A stretch of 64,000 nt of DNA from Gammaproteobacteria bacterium (GCA_024742995.1 JANSXK010000005.1:62001-126000), one strand, 5' to 3'. Shown: positions 16,810 through 27,982, counted from the first letter of the stretch. The notes: a model not told the origin generated them from the sequence alone. A program made the numbers and translations.

Positions 16810-18027
16810 ATGAACATCCATCGCGGTTTCTACAGCACGCTTGCGTGCATTTTCATGCTACTCAGCATCACAACTCAAACATTGTATGCTGAATCTTTAC
16901 CTTCAAGAAACATAGCGTCACCCCCTGCGATGAATAAACATCCTGTTATCACACCCACGCCTCCAACCATCAATGCCAAAGCTTACATCCTCATTGATGT
17001 TGACAGCGGCAAAGTGATTGCAGAAAAAAACAGCGAATTACGCTTGCCACCCGCAAGCTTAACGAAGCTAATGACATTATACGTGGTCTCCCAATCACTA
17101 AAATCTGGGCAAATTCATTTGACTGATCCCGTGCATATCAGTCAAAAAGCATGGAAAACCGGCGGTTCTCGCATGTTTATTAGAGAAGGCCAAGATGTTC
17201 CTGTTGAAGAACTGTTAAAAGGCGTCATTGTCGATTCTGGTAACGATGCATGTGTGGCATTGGCTGAGCATATTGGCAGCAGTGAATCTACTTTTACCGG
17301 TTTGATGAACCAACAAGCTAAAAACTTGAAAATGGATCATTCCAACTTTACTGATAGTACGGGCCTACCTCACGATGAACTTTATACCACAGGTAAAGAT
17401 CTGGCCATTCTAGGACGTGCCTTAATTCGAGATTTTCCGGAATATTATCACTGGTACAAACAAAAATGGTTTACGTATAACAATATTCGCCAACCCAATC
17501 GCAATCGATTGCTCTGGCGTGATAATACTGTAGATGGAATGAAAACAGGGCATACAGATAAAGCGGGATATTGTTTGGTCTCATCTGCCAAACGTGGCGA
17601 TATGCGTCTTCTGGCTGTCGTTCTTAATGCGCCCACAGATAGCGCACGGGCAGATGATAGTCAACGCTTGCTGAACTATGGATTTCGTTTTTTCGAAACA
17701 CATCAGCTGTTTCATCCCGGACAAGCGGTCACCGTATTACCCCTCTATAAAAGCACGCTCAGTTCAATTCGCCTTGGGGTTTTAAATGAAAACTATGTCA
17801 CAGTGCCCAGTGGCCAGTATCAGCATCTTAGTATCGTCACCAATGTCCCTGGCTACATTGAAGCGCCCGTAAAAAAAGGACAGCAAATTGGAGAATTAAT
17901 GATCAAATTTGACAACAAAACGCTAGAAACACAACCACTATATGCGTTAGAAGATGCGGCACAGGCTGGCTTTTTCACCAGAGTCAAAGATTCCATACGC
18001 TTGCTATTTCATCGCTGGTTTGGTTAA
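16810..18027 (+). CDS. dacA: D-alanyl-D-alanine carboxypeptidase (PBP5 type)
   Basis: Removes the terminal D-Ala from pentapeptide stems in the periplasm, producing the tetrapeptides that L,D-transpeptidases use as donors. Signal peptide about residues 1-27 (TLYA-ES). Penicillin-binding motifs: SLTK (Ser83-Lys86), SGN (143-145) and KTG (245-247). A C-terminal beta domain is followed by an amphipathic membrane anchor (FFTRVKDSIRLLFHRWF). Heads the conserved dacA-ybeD-lipB cluster. Confidence 0.95.
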   Translation: MNIHRGFYSTLACIFMLLSITTQTLYAESLPSRNIASPPAMNKHPVITPTPPTINAKAYILIDVDSGKVIAEKNSELRLPPASLTKLMTLYVVSQSLKSGQIHLTDPVHISQKAWKTGGSRMFIREGQDVPVEELLKGVIVDSGNDACVALAEHIGSSESTFTGLMNQQAKNLKMDHSNFTDSTGLPHDELYTTGKDLAILGRALIRDFPEYYHWYKQKWFTYNNIRQPNRNRLLWRDNTVDGMKTGHTDKAGYCLVSSAKRGDMRLLAVVLNAPTDSARADDSQRLLNYGFRFFETHQLFHPGQAVTVLPLYKSTLSSIRLGVLNENYVTVPSGQYQHLSIVTNVPGYIEAPVKKGQQIGELMIKFDNKTLETQPLYALEDAAQAGFFTRVKDSIRLLFHRWFG

Positions 18028-18033
18028 CCGCGT

Positions 18034-18294
18034 ATGAAAGAAACCTTGATGGTATTTCCCTGTGATTTTCCGATTAAAATCATCGGAAAATCAAGCCCAC
18101 ATTTTGTCGCAGATATTAACAAGCTCGTGCGTCAGCATTTCCCCGATACGCCAGATGCAAACATCACCTCAAAATTAAGCGGCGAAGGTAAATATCAAAG
18201 TATCACAGCTGTCGTACATGCTTTAAACCAAAAATCTCTGGATGACCTATACAAGGACATCTCAGACCACCCAGATATTCAGATGGTTCTCTGA
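18034..18294 (+). CDS. ybeD: YbeD/DUF493 family protein
   Basis: 86-aa ACT-like small protein ([27 protein letters not shown]). Function unknown; nearly always between dacA and lipB in gammaproteobacteria, as here. The stop overlaps the lipB start by one base (TGATG). Confidence 0.9.
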   Translation: MKETLMVFPCDFPIKIIGKSSPHFVADINKLVRQHFPDTPDANITSKLSGEGKYQSITAVVHALNQKSLDDLYKDISDHPDIQMVL

Positions 18295-18893
18295 TGCGTG
18301 TTTGTCAATTGGGCATCCAGCCTTATCAAACGGTTTGGGAAAACATGAAGCGATTCACCACAGAACGTCAAAGTGATACCGAAGATGAACTTTGGGTTCT
18401 GGAGCATTTACCTGTATACACACAAGGCCAGGCCGGCAAAGCAGAACATGTGTTACATCCAGGAAATATTCCAATTGTTCAATCCGACCGTGGTGGCCAA
18501 GTGACCTATCATGCCCCAGGACAGTTGATAGCTTATGTTCTCATGAATCTACGTCGTCGTCGCCTAGGTGTCAGAACCTTAGTCTGCCAGTTGGAACAAC
18601 TTTTGATAGACCAACTCCAAGCGTACCATATTGATGCTCATCGCCAAGAACGTGCGCCCGGAGTTTACGTAGCCAATCAAAAAATTGCGTCTATTGGATT
18701 ACGAGTGAAGGCAAATTGCACTTATCATGGCATCGCATTGAATGTCGATCTTGATTTGGAACCCTTTCAAGGCATTAACCCCTGTGGTTATGAAGAGTTG
18801 AAAATGACCCGCATCAAAGAATACAATGCTAATATAAGTCTTGCTCAAGTGAATCAAGACTTCGTTCAACATTTTTTAGATATCTTTGCATGA
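18294..18893 (+). CDS. lipB: Octanoyl-(acyl-carrier-protein) transferase LipB
   Basis: Transfers octanoyl from ACP to lipoyl domains, the first step of lipoate synthesis. The [16 protein letters not shown] motif (66-81) and the catalytic pair Lys130 (QKIASIG) and Cys164 (INPCGYEEL) are present. 199 aa, normal length. lipA, often next in line, is replaced here by a LssY-like gene. Confidence 0.96.
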   Translation: MRVCQLGIQPYQTVWENMKRFTTERQSDTEDELWVLEHLPVYTQGQAGKAEHVLHPGNIPIVQSDRGGQVTYHAPGQLIAYVLMNLRRRRLGVRTLVCQLEQLLIDQLQAYHIDAHRQERAPGVYVANQKIASIGLRVKANCTYHGIALNVDLDLEPFQGINPCGYEELKMTRIKEYNANISLAQVNQDFVQHFLDIFA

Positions 18894-18902
18894 GATAATT
18901 TG

Positions 18903-20933
18903 ATGCATATTTACGCTGACTACATCACCCCAATTACTGCATGGTTACATCAACATCCAAATTACGCACTCCTGTTTACCTATGGCATAGCCTTACTTGA
19001 ATCTTTGGCGATCATTGGTACCATTGTGCCTGGATCACTCACCATGACCGCTATTGGCATTTTGGCAGGCTCAGGTGTGATGCGCTTTGACTTAACCATC
19101 CTGTTCGCATCGTTGGGTGCCTTTACCGGTGACAGCTTCAGTTATCTTTTAGGCTCCGTCTATAGCGAACGTCTGAGCATGATATGGCCATTTACACGCT
19201 ACCCCAAATTATTGACCTACGGTAAAGATTTCTTTGCGCGACACGGTGGCAAGAGCGTGCTTATCGGCAGATTTACTGGCCCACTGCGCTCAATCACACC
19301 CATCATTGCTGGCATGTTACATATGTCACGTTTACATTTTTTTGCAGCCAACTTTATTTCTGCCATTGGTTGGGCCATTTTATATTTACTGCCTGGATAC
19401 ATCATTGGCGCAGCCAGTAATCAGCTCTCAGCAGACAGTGCACAGCACTTATTTGGCTTGGTCATGGGGGCTTTAGTCCTAGGATGGCTCCTAAGTTTAC
19501 TTTTAAAAACACTCGCTAGAATTATAAATCGCTGGTTTGCCGCACACATGAATTCACTTTGGAATTGGTCAAATAACAATCCTTATACCAGGTATCTGAT
19601 CACTAAACTCAGAGGGCCTAAAGACCGGAATCCCCAAAAAATTATCACACTACTCTTTATTCTCATGTCTTGTTTATCCTTGACGTTGCTACTCACCATC
19701 TTCGTAACACAAGATACTTGGATATCCCACTTCAATCATCCCGTGTCTTATTTTTTACAAACCCTACGCAGTCCCACCCTTGACACTCTATTAATTGTGG
19801 TAACTTTCATTTTCTATCCACTTAGCCTAAGCTGTTTGTCACTATTATTGAGCCTAATCGCCCTCTACAGTAAAGATTGGCGTTTCTTGAAATATTGGCT
19901 CTCTTTAATTGCTTTCACCGCATTCATTGTCTTTGCCTGTATCAAGCTCTTGTCCTTACAAGCACCTACCCATTTGTTTTCAGAACCCAGTCCCGCTCAT
20001 TACCCAGCGATAAATTTGTGTATAGGCACCGCGTTATTTTCTTTTTTAATTCAATATTTATTAAAATACAAACCCAATTATTTACGATATACCACCTCTT
20101 ATTGCATGATCACTTTATTGCTCCTTGCCGGGTTTGCCACCATTTATTTGGGTGATAATTGGCTCAGCTCAGTACTAGGGGCTTACGGCATTGGATTTAC
20201 AATCGGGCTGTCACATTGGATTTTATACCGACGAAAAACCTTGCCACGCCATCCAGTTCCGATTGTCATTGGCTTAAGCATGGGGTTGGTCATCTGCACA
20301 ACTTCTTTTTTATACCACAAATCTTTTGCAACCATCGTACGCCAACATACCCCACATCTCAAACACTACACATTAAACCAAGACACCTGGTGGTATCAAA
20401 GTGAACCCATTTTGCCTCGTTATTCTAAAAATCGCGCGGGAAGGCAGAAAGGTGTTTTTAATGTGCAATATGCTGGGTCCATTCAGGAATTAAGTAACAG
20501 GCTTGAACTTTGTGGTTGGAAAAAACAGCCCAAATCGTTTCTCTACTCACTGATCATTCGTGCAGAACGACGTCATACGACAGAAACCCTACCATTTATG
20601 GAACAATTGTATCTGAACCATCATCCAACATTAACCATGTCTTACCGTTCAAAAGAAGATGATAATATATACATTTTGAGATTATGGAAATCCAACTATC
20701 ATTTGATGCATTATCAAGATCCCATATGGCTAGGAAATATTATTCTGGCACAGAAAAAAAACCATGGCACCTATGCGTTTAAGCCTCATGATCCAGAAGC
20801 ACGTATCCGCTTGTTTGTTCATGTGTTACCCGCGGTGCATGATTATCAAATTACCAGCATTCCTGTAAACAGCCAACATCAGCACTCTTGGCCCTATCGT
20901 ATACCCTCAGAAGTGCTGATCATCAAAAACTAG
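18903..20933 (+). CDS. LssY-like protein: DedA + degenerate PAP2 + LssY_C
   Basis: 676-aa polytopic membrane protein. Residues 1-200 form a DedA/SNARE-associated domain (ESLAIIGTIVPGSLTMTAIG, FTGDSFSYLLG, GRFTGPLRSITPIIAGM). Residues ~250-480 have the span pattern of a PAP2 phosphatase, but its catalytic motifs are poor: the Ser-Gly-His site reads YPAINLCIG, and the SR-x5-H site reads ATIYLGDN. Residues ~500-676 form a soluble C-terminal domain that I match to the LssY C-terminal family (VFNVQYAGSIQELSNRLELCGW, WLGNIILAQKKN), named after a Legionella type I secretion locus. It follows lipB by nine bases. A TTG one codon earlier is possible, but ATG 18903 is preferred. The phosphatase part may be inactive. 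Confidence 0.8.
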   Translation: MHIYADYITPITAWLHQHPNYALLFTYGIALLESLAIIGTIVPGSLTMTAIGILAGSGVMRFDLTILFASLGAFTGDSFSYLLGSVYSERLSMIWPFTRYPKLLTYGKDFFARHGGKSVLIGRFTGPLRSITPIIAGMLHMSRLHFFAANFISAIGWAILYLLPGYIIGAASNQLSADSAQHLFGLVMGALVLGWLLSLLLKTLARIINRWFAAHMNSLWNWSNNNPYTRYLITKLRGPKDRNPQKIITLLFILMSCLSLTLLLTIFVTQDTWISHFNHPVSYFLQTLRSPTLDTLLIVVTFIFYPLSLSCLSLLLSLIALYSKDWRFLKYWLSLIAFTAFIVFACIKLLSLQAPTHLFSEPSPAHYPAINLCIGTALFSFLIQYLLKYKPNYLRYTTSYCMITLLLLAGFATIYLGDNWLSSVLGAYGIGFTIGLSHWILYRRKTLPRHPVPIVIGLSMGLVICTTSFLYHKSFATIVRQHTPHLKHYTLNQDTWWYQSEPILPRYSKNRAGRQKGVFNVQYAGSIQELSNRLELCGWKKQPKSFLYSLIIRAERRHTTETLPFMEQLYLNHHPTLTMSYRSKEDDNIYILRLWKSNYHLMHYQDPIWLGNIILAQKKNHGTYAFKPHDPEARIRLFVHVLPAVHDYQITSIPVNSQHQHSWPYRIPSEVLIIKN

Positions 20934-20996
20934 ATCTTGGTTATTTTTGAAAACTGCATTACAATTTTTCCAATCATGCTCACCGAGGGACATTAT

Positions 20997-21371
20997 ATGA
21001 AACAACATTCTGCTCATTTTCTAGATTTGGTCAATGCTGCGAAACAAAACATTCAAGAAATCACAGCCGAGACTTTAAACTCAAAACTAAGTAGCGATCA
21101 ACCCATATTTGTACTTGATGTCAGGGAAGATCAAGAATACGCTGCAGGACAAATCGCATCTGCTATTCACCTCAGCAAAGGCTTGGTTGAGCGTGATATT
21201 GAAAAAATAATTCCAGATCTTCAAGCTGAGATTGTTGTCTATTGCAGCGGTGGGTTTCGATCGGCATTGGTGGCACAAAACTTACAAAACATGGGCTATC
21301 AAAACGTTGCCTCATTAGACAGTGGTCTTCAGGGATGGCTAGCTGCAGGATACCCTATCCAGCAATCATAA
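20997..21371 (+). CDS. Rhodanese-like single-domain protein
   Basis: 124-aa sulfurtransferase-type domain. The active-site loop is CSGGFRSA, with the persulfide Cys; FVLDVREDQEYAAGQI is the typical entry motif. Cytoplasmic; no signal peptide. The start is ATG 20997, with GAGGGA eight bases upstream; an ORF opening 60 bases earlier has no ribosome binding site. Its stop overlaps the stop of the convergent next gene by six bases. Confidence 0.88.
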   Translation: MKQHSAHFLDLVNAAKQNIQEITAETLNSKLSSDQPIFVLDVREDQEYAAGQIASAIHLSKGLVERDIEKIIPDLQAEIVVYCSGGFRSALVAQNLQNMGYQNVASLDSGLQGWLAAGYPIQQS

Positions 21372-22067
21372 AAAATCATGGGTCGCTTTTTGATACGTAT
21401 TGTGAGCATTGTCTTGCAATACGACGGCTTCACCTCGGATGGTTTTCAAGTCAGTTTCTTGTCCTAAAATACCGGTTTTATACTGCCAACCCTTGGGTAA
21501 GGTAAGGCGTGTATTCAAAGCCAACAGATCTTGTTCAGATTCTTGTTCTGGAGAAATGGCGTAGGATTGCATCACATACACCACGCCTTTAGGACTGATC
21601 AATTCATAAACGCGTTTACCTGCCTTATACACCCAAGTCGTTTGACGCTCAACATGATGCTCCCGATAAGGTGCTGCGCCAAAAAGAAGATCACGAAACG
21701 TTAAATGTAAAACCCCGCATTTACGCATGGCCAAACCATGAAACATCATCCGTTTAGGATCCTTAATATGAGCATTTTTTACGCCATCCACGAGAAAACG
21801 TCGCGGTCCATTTAGATACACATGATACGCACCTGTTTGTTTTTTCACGTTTTGAACCGTGATCTTTTTCCAAAGACGTTCCGGGCAGGTATTCAAATTT
21901 ATTGTATTATAGACTTCAAACATTCTGCCTTTAGAATACACCACTTCGCAATAACGCTCGCCCCGTAAACCGTCTCTATCGATTGCAAATGTCAGATGAG
22001 AAAAACATAATGCACTCAGGAATATGAACAAATATTGGAAACGCAAAAGAGGCTTACGGTAAGGCAT
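21366..22067 (-). CDS. Unknown exported protein
   Basis: 233 aa. ATG 22067 has GGAG nine bases upstream and gives a clean signal peptide (LLRFQYLFIFLSALCFSHLTFA). The mature part has four Cys (GERYCEVVYS, LNTCPERLW, MRKCGVLHL) and reads as beta-rich. No family recognised; nothing nearby suggests a role. Confidence 0.78.
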   Translation of the reverse strand: MPYRKPLLRFQYLFIFLSALCFSHLTFAIDRDGLRGERYCEVVYSKGRMFEVYNTINLNTCPERLWKKITVQNVKKQTGAYHVYLNGPRRFLVDGVKNAHIKDPKRMMFHGLAMRKCGVLHLTFRDLLFGAAPYREHHVERQTTWVYKAGKRVYELISPKGVVYVMQSYAISPEQESEQDLLALNTRLTLPKGWQYKTGILGQETDLKTIRGEAVVLQDNAHNTYQKATHDFL

Positions 22068-22240
22068 GTTAGGATTCTCCTTAATCACTAATCGATCCCG
22101 CTTAATGGGCTGCTGACAGATCAACCAACCACCTTTTCACTTTGTCATGAATGCTCATAAGATTCAAGTCTTCAACAACCAAGTCCATAAGCTGCTGTAA
22201 ATTGGAAACACTGATAAAGCATTGAGACAGTATGACTGGA

Positions 22241-23257
22241 TTATTTAGCCGCGGGAATTGGTCTACCTATATGCCCAGCAGCAGCAGCGCCATCATCTCT
22301 GCGTGGTTGATACATTCTAAACCCATTATTTGCACAGCTTCGATACGCGCCATATGCTACTGCCAAAAAAGCAAGCACAGCAAGTCCCAATAACAGTGCA
22401 GGAGGCATGTGTGCACTTACCAATAAAGCAAATGGGGTTTTGTTTTTGAATACGGCAAAACCAATAACTCCTGTTGTGACCACAGTCATAGCTACTATTG
22501 CTTTCATAGGCATTGTAGATACCGTTGGTGGCGCTACTTCGGTTGTGTGTTTGTCTTCTTCTGCATCATCTAGTGGATTGTCAAAACTCTCGTTTGATTC
22601 CTGAGACAGGGAAACTGCTGCATCATTAGCATCAGTTTCTGAGTTATCAAAACTCTCGTTTGATTCTTGAGTCTCAGAAACCGTTGCGCCTTGAGCCTGA
22701 GCTAGTGCATTGTCAGAACTGTCTTTTAATTCTTTGCTCCCAAAGACTGTTGTAGTTTTAGCAGCATCTTCTGCCTGTCTCTGGATTGCTAACTTTTTTA
22801 GCTGCTTATCACGATATAAGCGTTCTGCATATTTTTTTATACTATCATCCACAAATTCATAGGCACTGACAAAATCTTTGTCAGTGCCCATGAAAAAAAT
22901 CCCAGTGTCATTGCTACGCCTTATTAATGCACCTCTCTTTCTAGATAAACGCGGCATAAACTCTGATATATCTGCTAGTATCTGATCGGTTGTCACATCA
23001 CCTGTCTTAATAATTTGTGGACCTGTATTTTTATCCCAATTTGGCTCAGCATTGCCAGGATCGGGTGGCACATACAAACCATATTCTATTAGCTGCTCTA
23101 CCAATTTTTTCGAAAGTGCAACACAAGCGTCAATTGCTTGGGTCAAGTCCTCTTCCCTGAATATATCATGCTTAATCTCGCTCATTGCATTTTGAGTCTC
23201 ATCCCAGAGTGTTTGCAGCGACTGATCTGAAGGAAATTGTTCATCTTGAGCGTTCAT
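22241..23257 (-). CDS. Unknown 338-aa protein with two C-terminal membrane spans
   Basis: No family recognised. AAGGTG precedes the ATG by four bases. The N-terminal ~165 residues are helical and soluble (REEDLTQAIDACVALSKKLVEQL, FFMGTDKDFVSAYEF). Residues ~185-240 are acidic low complexity with a repeated QESNESFDN unit (two exact copies about 22 residues apart). Two adjacent hydrophobic helices follow (MKAIVAMTVVTTGVIGFAVF and PPALLLGLAVLAFLAVAYGAY), then a short basic Gly/Ala tail. The layout (soluble head, disorder, hairpin of two spans) is seen in several host-membrane-inserting effectors, so that role is possible but unproven. Confidence 0.78.
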   Translation of the reverse strand: MNAQDEQFPSDQSLQTLWDETQNAMSEIKHDIFREEDLTQAIDACVALSKKLVEQLIEYGLYVPPDPGNAEPNWDKNTGPQIIKTGDVTTDQILADISEFMPRLSRKRGALIRRSNDTGIFFMGTDKDFVSAYEFVDDSIKKYAERLYRDKQLKKLAIQRQAEDAAKTTTVFGSKELKDSSDNALAQAQGATVSETQESNESFDNSETDANDAAVSLSQESNESFDNPLDDAEEDKHTTEVAPPTVSTMPMKAIVAMTVVTTGVIGFAVFKNKTPFALLVSAHMPPALLLGLAVLAFLAVAYGAYRSCANNGFRMYQPRRDDGAAAAGHIGRPIPAAK

Positions 23258-23504
23258 AAAGCACCTTTTTTAATATCACGTAAGTCAGAGCATTTTTTGG
23301 AAATACATTTATTGCTCAACAATAGTACTAAAAAAACAGGTTATTAGCAAGAGTTAGCGTATGACAATGCAAGACTAATTTTAATGAAGAGATCAAACTT
23401 TTATTTCCTGCGCAATAGCACCCTTGGTGTTTAAGCCTCTAAAATTTGTCCCACGAATCTATTTTTGCTAACATCGAATATCATTCCAACCCAAACAGAT
23501 ACCC

Positions 23505-24278
23505 ATGCATCGCATCTATTTTACTGTACTGCTTCTTGTCTCAATGCCAGTTTTTTGCATGTCATCTCATGTGAGTACTTCTAAAGCAATTAATGCTGCT
23601 GTGCTTCGCTACAGCTCACATGTAGAGCCACACCTTATCTCCTATTTTAAAAAAGTCGATATCGCCTATCCTCCACGAGATATTGCTTTGCTGGCATTTA
23701 AAAAAGAACAATATATTCAATTGTGGGCGCAAGATAAGCAGCAAGATTGGCATTTTGTCCGTACCTATCCTTTAACCGCGTTTAGTGGCAAATTAGGACC
23801 AAAATTAAAAGAACATGATAGACAAATTCCGGAAGGCATATACCGTCTGACCTCTTTTAATCCGTTCAGTGCCTGGCACTTATCTATGATGATCAATTAT
23901 CCCAATGATTTTGATCAACTGCATGCACATCAAGATGGACGACGCAAATTAGGTGGAGATATTTTTCTCCACGGTAAATCCAAATCAGTAGGCTGTTTGG
24001 CCGTGGGAGATGATGCTATTGATGAATTGTTTATTTTGTCACGACGCGTGGGTTTAGATCACATACAGTTGATTATTGCGCCCAATGACCTACGAACCGG
24101 CAAACCCGCCACAAATCAAGAGGCGCAACCTCGATGGCTACCTGAACTCTACCGTAAAATTGCAAAAGCCTTAAAGCATTTTCCAGTACCTAAACAGCCT
24201 TCGAATTCAAGCCAAGATCTATTAGCCTCATCTAATCTACAGCCTCAGGCTTCTGCATCTGTTACATCCACTTTATAA
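23505..24278 (+). CDS. L,D-transpeptidase, YafK type
   Basis: 257-aa periplasmic protein with a signal peptide ([14 protein letters not shown]). The catalytic motif is [14 protein letters not shown], with His156 and Cys164; this short spacing is that of the YafK/ErfK-like branch, unlike the other two L,D-transpeptidases here. E. coli YafK (DpaA) releases Braun lipoprotein from peptidoglycan, so this one may be a hydrolase rather than a cross-linker. The C-terminal tail is Ser/Gln-rich. No good ribosome binding site before the ATG. The 3' end overlaps convergent hpt by 34 bases. Confidence 0.88.
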   Translation: MHRIYFTVLLLVSMPVFCMSSHVSTSKAINAAVLRYSSHVEPHLISYFKKVDIAYPPRDIALLAFKKEQYIQLWAQDKQQDWHFVRTYPLTAFSGKLGPKLKEHDRQIPEGIYRLTSFNPFSAWHLSMMINYPNDFDQLHAHQDGRRKLGGDIFLHGKSKSVGCLAVGDDAIDELFILSRRVGLDHIQLIIAPNDLRTGKPATNQEAQPRWLPELYRKIAKALKHFPVPKQPSNSSQDLLASSNLQPQASASVTSTL

Positions 24279-24811
24279 ATACCTGGCGCATTCCGCAAAT
24301 ACTCTTGATAATCCATCCCGTAGCCAAACACATAATGATCATCCACTTTCAGGCCGACAAAATCTGCTTGCTGTAATCCTTCTGGCAAGCGTTTTTCATA
24401 CTTATCAACCAAGACCGCGCTGTGTACCGCCGTCGCACCCATTGCTTCAATCTCAGACATAATCGCAGCCAGCGTCACCCCACCATCCAAAATGTCATCC
24501 ACTACCAAGACAGTGCGGCCCTGAAGATCAGTGCGTGGTTTGACTATCCAATCCAAAGCACCGCCGCTCATTGCGCCTTGATAGCGCGTTGCATGAACAT
24601 AATCAACTTCTAATGGAAATTTTAAGCGCAACAATAAATTTCCCATAGGTACCAACCCGCCAATCATCACGCAAATGATGACAGGATTTTTGTCACTCAA
24701 TCTCTCGCCGATGGCTTCTGCCATGTTATCCAATGCGCTATCAATCTCTGCCATTGAAAATAGCTGCGTTGAACGTTCAAACACGCCATTAATTTGCTCA
24801 GTAATGCTCAT
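24245..24811 (-). CDS. hpt: Hypoxanthine-guanine phosphoribosyltransferase
   Basis: Purine salvage enzyme joining hypoxanthine or guanine to PRPP. The PRPP loop is [14 protein letters not shown] at about residues 100-113; [16 protein letters not shown] and [16 protein letters not shown] also match. 188 aa. Eight bases after the methyltransferase gene on the same strand. Confidence 0.92.
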   Translation of the reverse strand: MSITEQINGVFERSTQLFSMAEIDSALDNMAEAIGERLSDKNPVIICVMIGGLVPMGNLLLRLKFPLEVDYVHATRYQGAMSGGALDWIVKPRTDLQGRTVLVVDDILDGGVTLAAIMSEIEAMGATAVHSAVLVDKYEKRLPEGLQQADFVGLKVDDHYVFGYGMDYQEYLRNAPGIYKVDVTDAEA

Positions 24812-24819
24812 AAGAGTCC

Positions 24820-25530
24820 CTAAGTCTGTGCCAAATAAAATTCATCTCGTAATGGTTCGGAGATGGCTGTCATACAATCATCATGTTTTTGCATGATCAA
24901 ACAATAAAATCCTGCCGGATAAGGCCAGACCATTTTACCCATTTGATTTAAAAACGCTAGCCTATCTATCCAATTTTTAGGTTCAATAGGAGGAATATAG
25001 TAAAAACTCGACAACCAACATTGCCGATAACCACGAGACAACATCGCATTTTTCAAGGCAATCGAGGAACTGAGTGTTGCTGAAGCACGCGCAAAACAAG
25101 ACAAGCGCCCCCAGCGCAACGAAGCGCCCCAAAAGCTCCAAGGGTTAATGCCAAAAAAAACAATATACCCCATGGGTTTTAAAATACGATCTATTTCGTC
25201 GAGCGGGCTCTTATTCTGGGCACAAGCCTCTAAGGTTAGCGGTGCAATGATGCAATCCATGACTTCACGTTCGAAAGGTAGCACGCTAACAGAAGCACCC
25301 ACCCTGTTTTTCCCTGCTGAACGTTCAGGCGCAACCAACCATTTACGCTGATAATACAATGCATCTAACCACTGGTTTTCGCCACAATCCCCTAATTGTA
25401 ATAAATATTTGCCATGCAAAGCAGATTTAATGGGCGCTAACTCCGCCGCAAATGCCTGTGCCACAGCTTTACCTTGTGGCGACAGAAACCATTCACGTAA
25501 CGCAGTATATTTATGTTGTTCCTCAATCAT
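24820..25530 (-). CDS. SAM-dependent methyltransferase, class I (YafS-like)
   Basis: 236 aa. The Rossmann start is modified ([14 protein letters not shown]); [20 protein letters not shown] and [22 protein letters not shown] are the motif II/III-type strands of a type-11 methyltransferase. The substrate is unknown. Probably co-transcribed with hpt. Confidence 0.82.
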   Translation of the reverse strand: MIEEQHKYTALREWFLSPQGKAVAQAFAAELAPIKSALHGKYLLQLGDCGENQWLDALYYQRKWLVAPERSAGKNRVGASVSVLPFEREVMDCIIAPLTLEACAQNKSPLDEIDRILKPMGYIVFFGINPWSFWGASLRWGRLSCFARASATLSSSIALKNAMLSRGYRQCWLSSFYYIPPIEPKNWIDRLAFLNQMGKMVWPYPAGFYCLIMQKHDDCMTAISEPLRDEFYLAQT

Positions 25531-25575
25531 GGCTATTCACCAGCATCAATATTTGATGATCATTCCTCCTGCATT

Positions 25576-26232
25576 TTATGATAATATACTGCTTGCAGTG
25601 AAAGTGCTACGCAAATAAAATCCTCTGGGCAATGTTTGGACCCTTTGGCCCTGTTCATCCAAACCATAACATAATGATTGCGCATCCGCAGCTTTCGGCC
25701 TGACTTGCAAATATTCGCCCATTTTGGAAGTCATCTCATCCAATTTTCCGACAGCAATCATGGTGGTTAACTGCTCCCAATCATTGGCCAAAATTGTCTG
25801 TTCTACCCTCGATGGGGTCCATAAAATCGCCTTACCAATTCTACGTTGTACGTAGGGAATATTGGGATCTGCTTCGATAGGGATCCATAATACACGCTGT
25901 AATTTTGCCCAACATTGTGACGTTTCCCAAGTTTGTTGGTGAATAGTTAATAACGGAATGGAAGTTACAAACGTAGACTCCGCAGGCTTGCCTGAAGCCA
26001 AAATAGGAAGCGTTTTTAATTCAATGCCAAGTTCAACAAAATCAGGTAAGGCTAGATTACCAGCATTGGTGCCCAACACCTTTTCCAATGCAGTTCCTGC
26101 CCATCCTTTGCGTTGCAAGGCGCGTTGCGGAATCACAAATTGTAATTGACCAGCCAATTGACTCAAACTATAACCTTCAATCGCCCGGCAACGTTTTAAT
26201 AATTCAGCTTCATTCAGTTGGTTGTCGCACAC
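25576..26232 (-). CDS. mutH: DNA mismatch repair endonuclease MutH
   Basis: Nicks the unmethylated strand at hemimethylated GATC sites under MutL control. The nuclease triad is present: Asp, then Glu-x-Lys in [15 protein letters not shown] (Asp64, Glu71 and Lys73 from the chosen start), within the conserved [13 protein letters not shown] block. I use GTG 26232, with GGAG ten bases upstream; TTG 26241 is open too but lies one base from that GGAG. The start lies inside the end of aspS, so the two genes are co-transcribed. MutH implies Dam methylation in this organism. Confidence 0.92.
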   Translation of the reverse strand: MCDNQLNEAELLKRCRAIEGYSLSQLAGQLQFVIPQRALQRKGWAGTALEKVLGTNAGNLALPDFVELGIELKTLPILASGKPAESTFVTSIPLLTIHQQTWETSQCWAKLQRVLWIPIEADPNIPYVQRRIGKAILWTPSRVEQTILANDWEQLTTMIAVGKLDEMTSKMGEYLQVRPKAADAQSLCYGLDEQGQRVQTLPRGFYLRSTFTASSILS

Positions 26233-27982
26233 TGATACCAAGCTCCGTCAATTGCGTCATACCAGCAGCAGAAGGCGCACTGGTTAATAAACAAGTGGCT
26301 GATTGGGTTTTAGGAAATGCAATCACATCGCGAATAGATGTCGTCTGGGCAAGCAACATCGCCAATCGATCCACACCCAATGCAATGCCTCCATGAGGGG
26401 GGCAACCATATGATAACGCATCTAAAAGGAACCCAAATTTATCTCTGGCAGCCTCTTCGTCAATCCCCAATAAAGCGAACACCGTTTGTTGTAACTCAGG
26501 ATTATGAATACGAATGGATCCCCCGCCAATTTCATAGCCATTGATGACGATATCATAAGCATTAGCAACCGCATCCAAAGGATTAGCACGCAAAGCATCT
26601 ACTTCTAATTCTTGAGGCGAAGTAAAGGGATGATGCATGGCTTGTAACGCGTCACTTTGATCGTCTTTTTCAAACATGGGCCAATCCACAATCCACAGTA
26701 ATGCCCAATCAGATTTGAGCAATTGGCGATCATGACCTAATTTGACACGTAACGCACCCATAGCGTCATTCACCACTTTCGCGCGATCCGCCCCAAAAAA
26801 AATCACATCGCCAGTATTGGCTTCAAGGCGTTCTACAATGGCTAAGATTTCTGTTTCGCTCAAAAATTTCAAGATAGGTGATTGCAATCCCGCAACGCCC
26901 TGAGTGCGATCATTCACTTTGATATAAGCCAACCCTTTCGCACCATATTGACTGACAAACGTCGCATAATCATCCAATTCTTTACGACTCAATTCACAGC
27001 CAGAAGGTAAGGTCATGGCTGCCACACGACCACCTGTCATCGTTGCAGCAGACGCAAACACTTGAAACTTAGAGTCACGCACCAAATCATCAATATCAAC
27101 AAGTTCTAGAGGATTACGCAAATCTGGCTTGTCACTACCAAAACGACGCATGGCTTCAGCATAAGTCATCACAGGCAATGCATCTGGTAATTCAATGTTC
27201 ATCACATTGCGAAACACATGCTGCAATAAACCTTCCAGCAATTGCATCACCTCAGATTGCTCAACAAATGCCATCTCGATATCTAATTGGGTAAATTCAG
27301 GCTGACGATCTGCACGTAAGTCTTCGTCTCGAAAACATCGCACGATTTGATAATACTTGGGAAACCCAGACATCATCAATAACTGCTTAAATAATTGTGG
27401 CGACTGTGGCAATGCGTAAAAATCCCCTGGATGCACTCGAGAAGGCACCAAATAATCACGGGCACCCTCAGGCGTCGCTTTGGTCAGCATGGGGGTTTCA
27501 ATATCGATGAATGCTTGCTCATTCAGATAATCACGAATCGACCGTGTTAATTGATGGCGTAATTTAAGATTTGTTTGCATCTCTGGACGTCGTAAATCCA
27601 AATAACGATAGCGATAACGCAGATCTTCACCTACGGTTTGATAAGCATCAGGTAAAAATGGTGGTGTTTGTGCTTGATTTAAAATCTCTAACTCTGTCCC
27701 GAGCACTTCTATTTTGCCTGTAGGCATCTGGTCATTTTGCATGCCTGTGGGACGAGATCGTACTTTGCCGGTGATACGCACCACAAATTCATGGCGTAAT
27801 GTCTCAGCAATCTGAAATGTTTGTTGTTGTTCAGGTTCGTACACCACTTGTAATAAACCGGAGTGGTCACGAATATCAAGAAAAATCACCCCCCCATGAT
27901 CTCGACGATTATGCACCCAGCCATTTACTATGACTGTTTGGTCAATCATCGATTCATTTACTTGGGTACAGTGAAATTTCAT
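26210..27982 (-). CDS. aspS: Aspartyl-tRNA synthetase
   Basis: Class II synthetase, bacterial type with the GAD insertion, 590 aa. The N-terminal OB fold has [20 protein letters not shown]; class II motif 2 is [18 protein letters not shown]; motif 3 is [15 protein letters not shown]. The end overlaps mutH by 23 bases. Confidence 0.98.
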   Translation of the reverse strand: MKFHCTQVNESMIDQTVIVNGWVHNRRDHGGVIFLDIRDHSGLLQVVYEPEQQQTFQIAETLRHEFVVRITGKVRSRPTGMQNDQMPTGKIEVLGTELEILNQAQTPPFLPDAYQTVGEDLRYRYRYLDLRRPEMQTNLKLRHQLTRSIRDYLNEQAFIDIETPMLTKATPEGARDYLVPSRVHPGDFYALPQSPQLFKQLLMMSGFPKYYQIVRCFRDEDLRADRQPEFTQLDIEMAFVEQSEVMQLLEGLLQHVFRNVMNIELPDALPVMTYAEAMRRFGSDKPDLRNPLELVDIDDLVRDSKFQVFASAATMTGGRVAAMTLPSGCELSRKELDDYATFVSQYGAKGLAYIKVNDRTQGVAGLQSPILKFLSETEILAIVERLEANTGDVIFFGADRAKVVNDAMGALRVKLGHDRQLLKSDWALLWIVDWPMFEKDDQSDALQAMHHPFTSPQELEVDALRANPLDAVANAYDIVINGYEIGGGSIRIHNPELQQTVFALLGIDEEAARDKFGFLLDALSYGCPPHGGIALGVDRLAMLLAQTTSIRDVIAFPKTQSATCLLTSAPSAAGMTQLTELGISVRQPTE

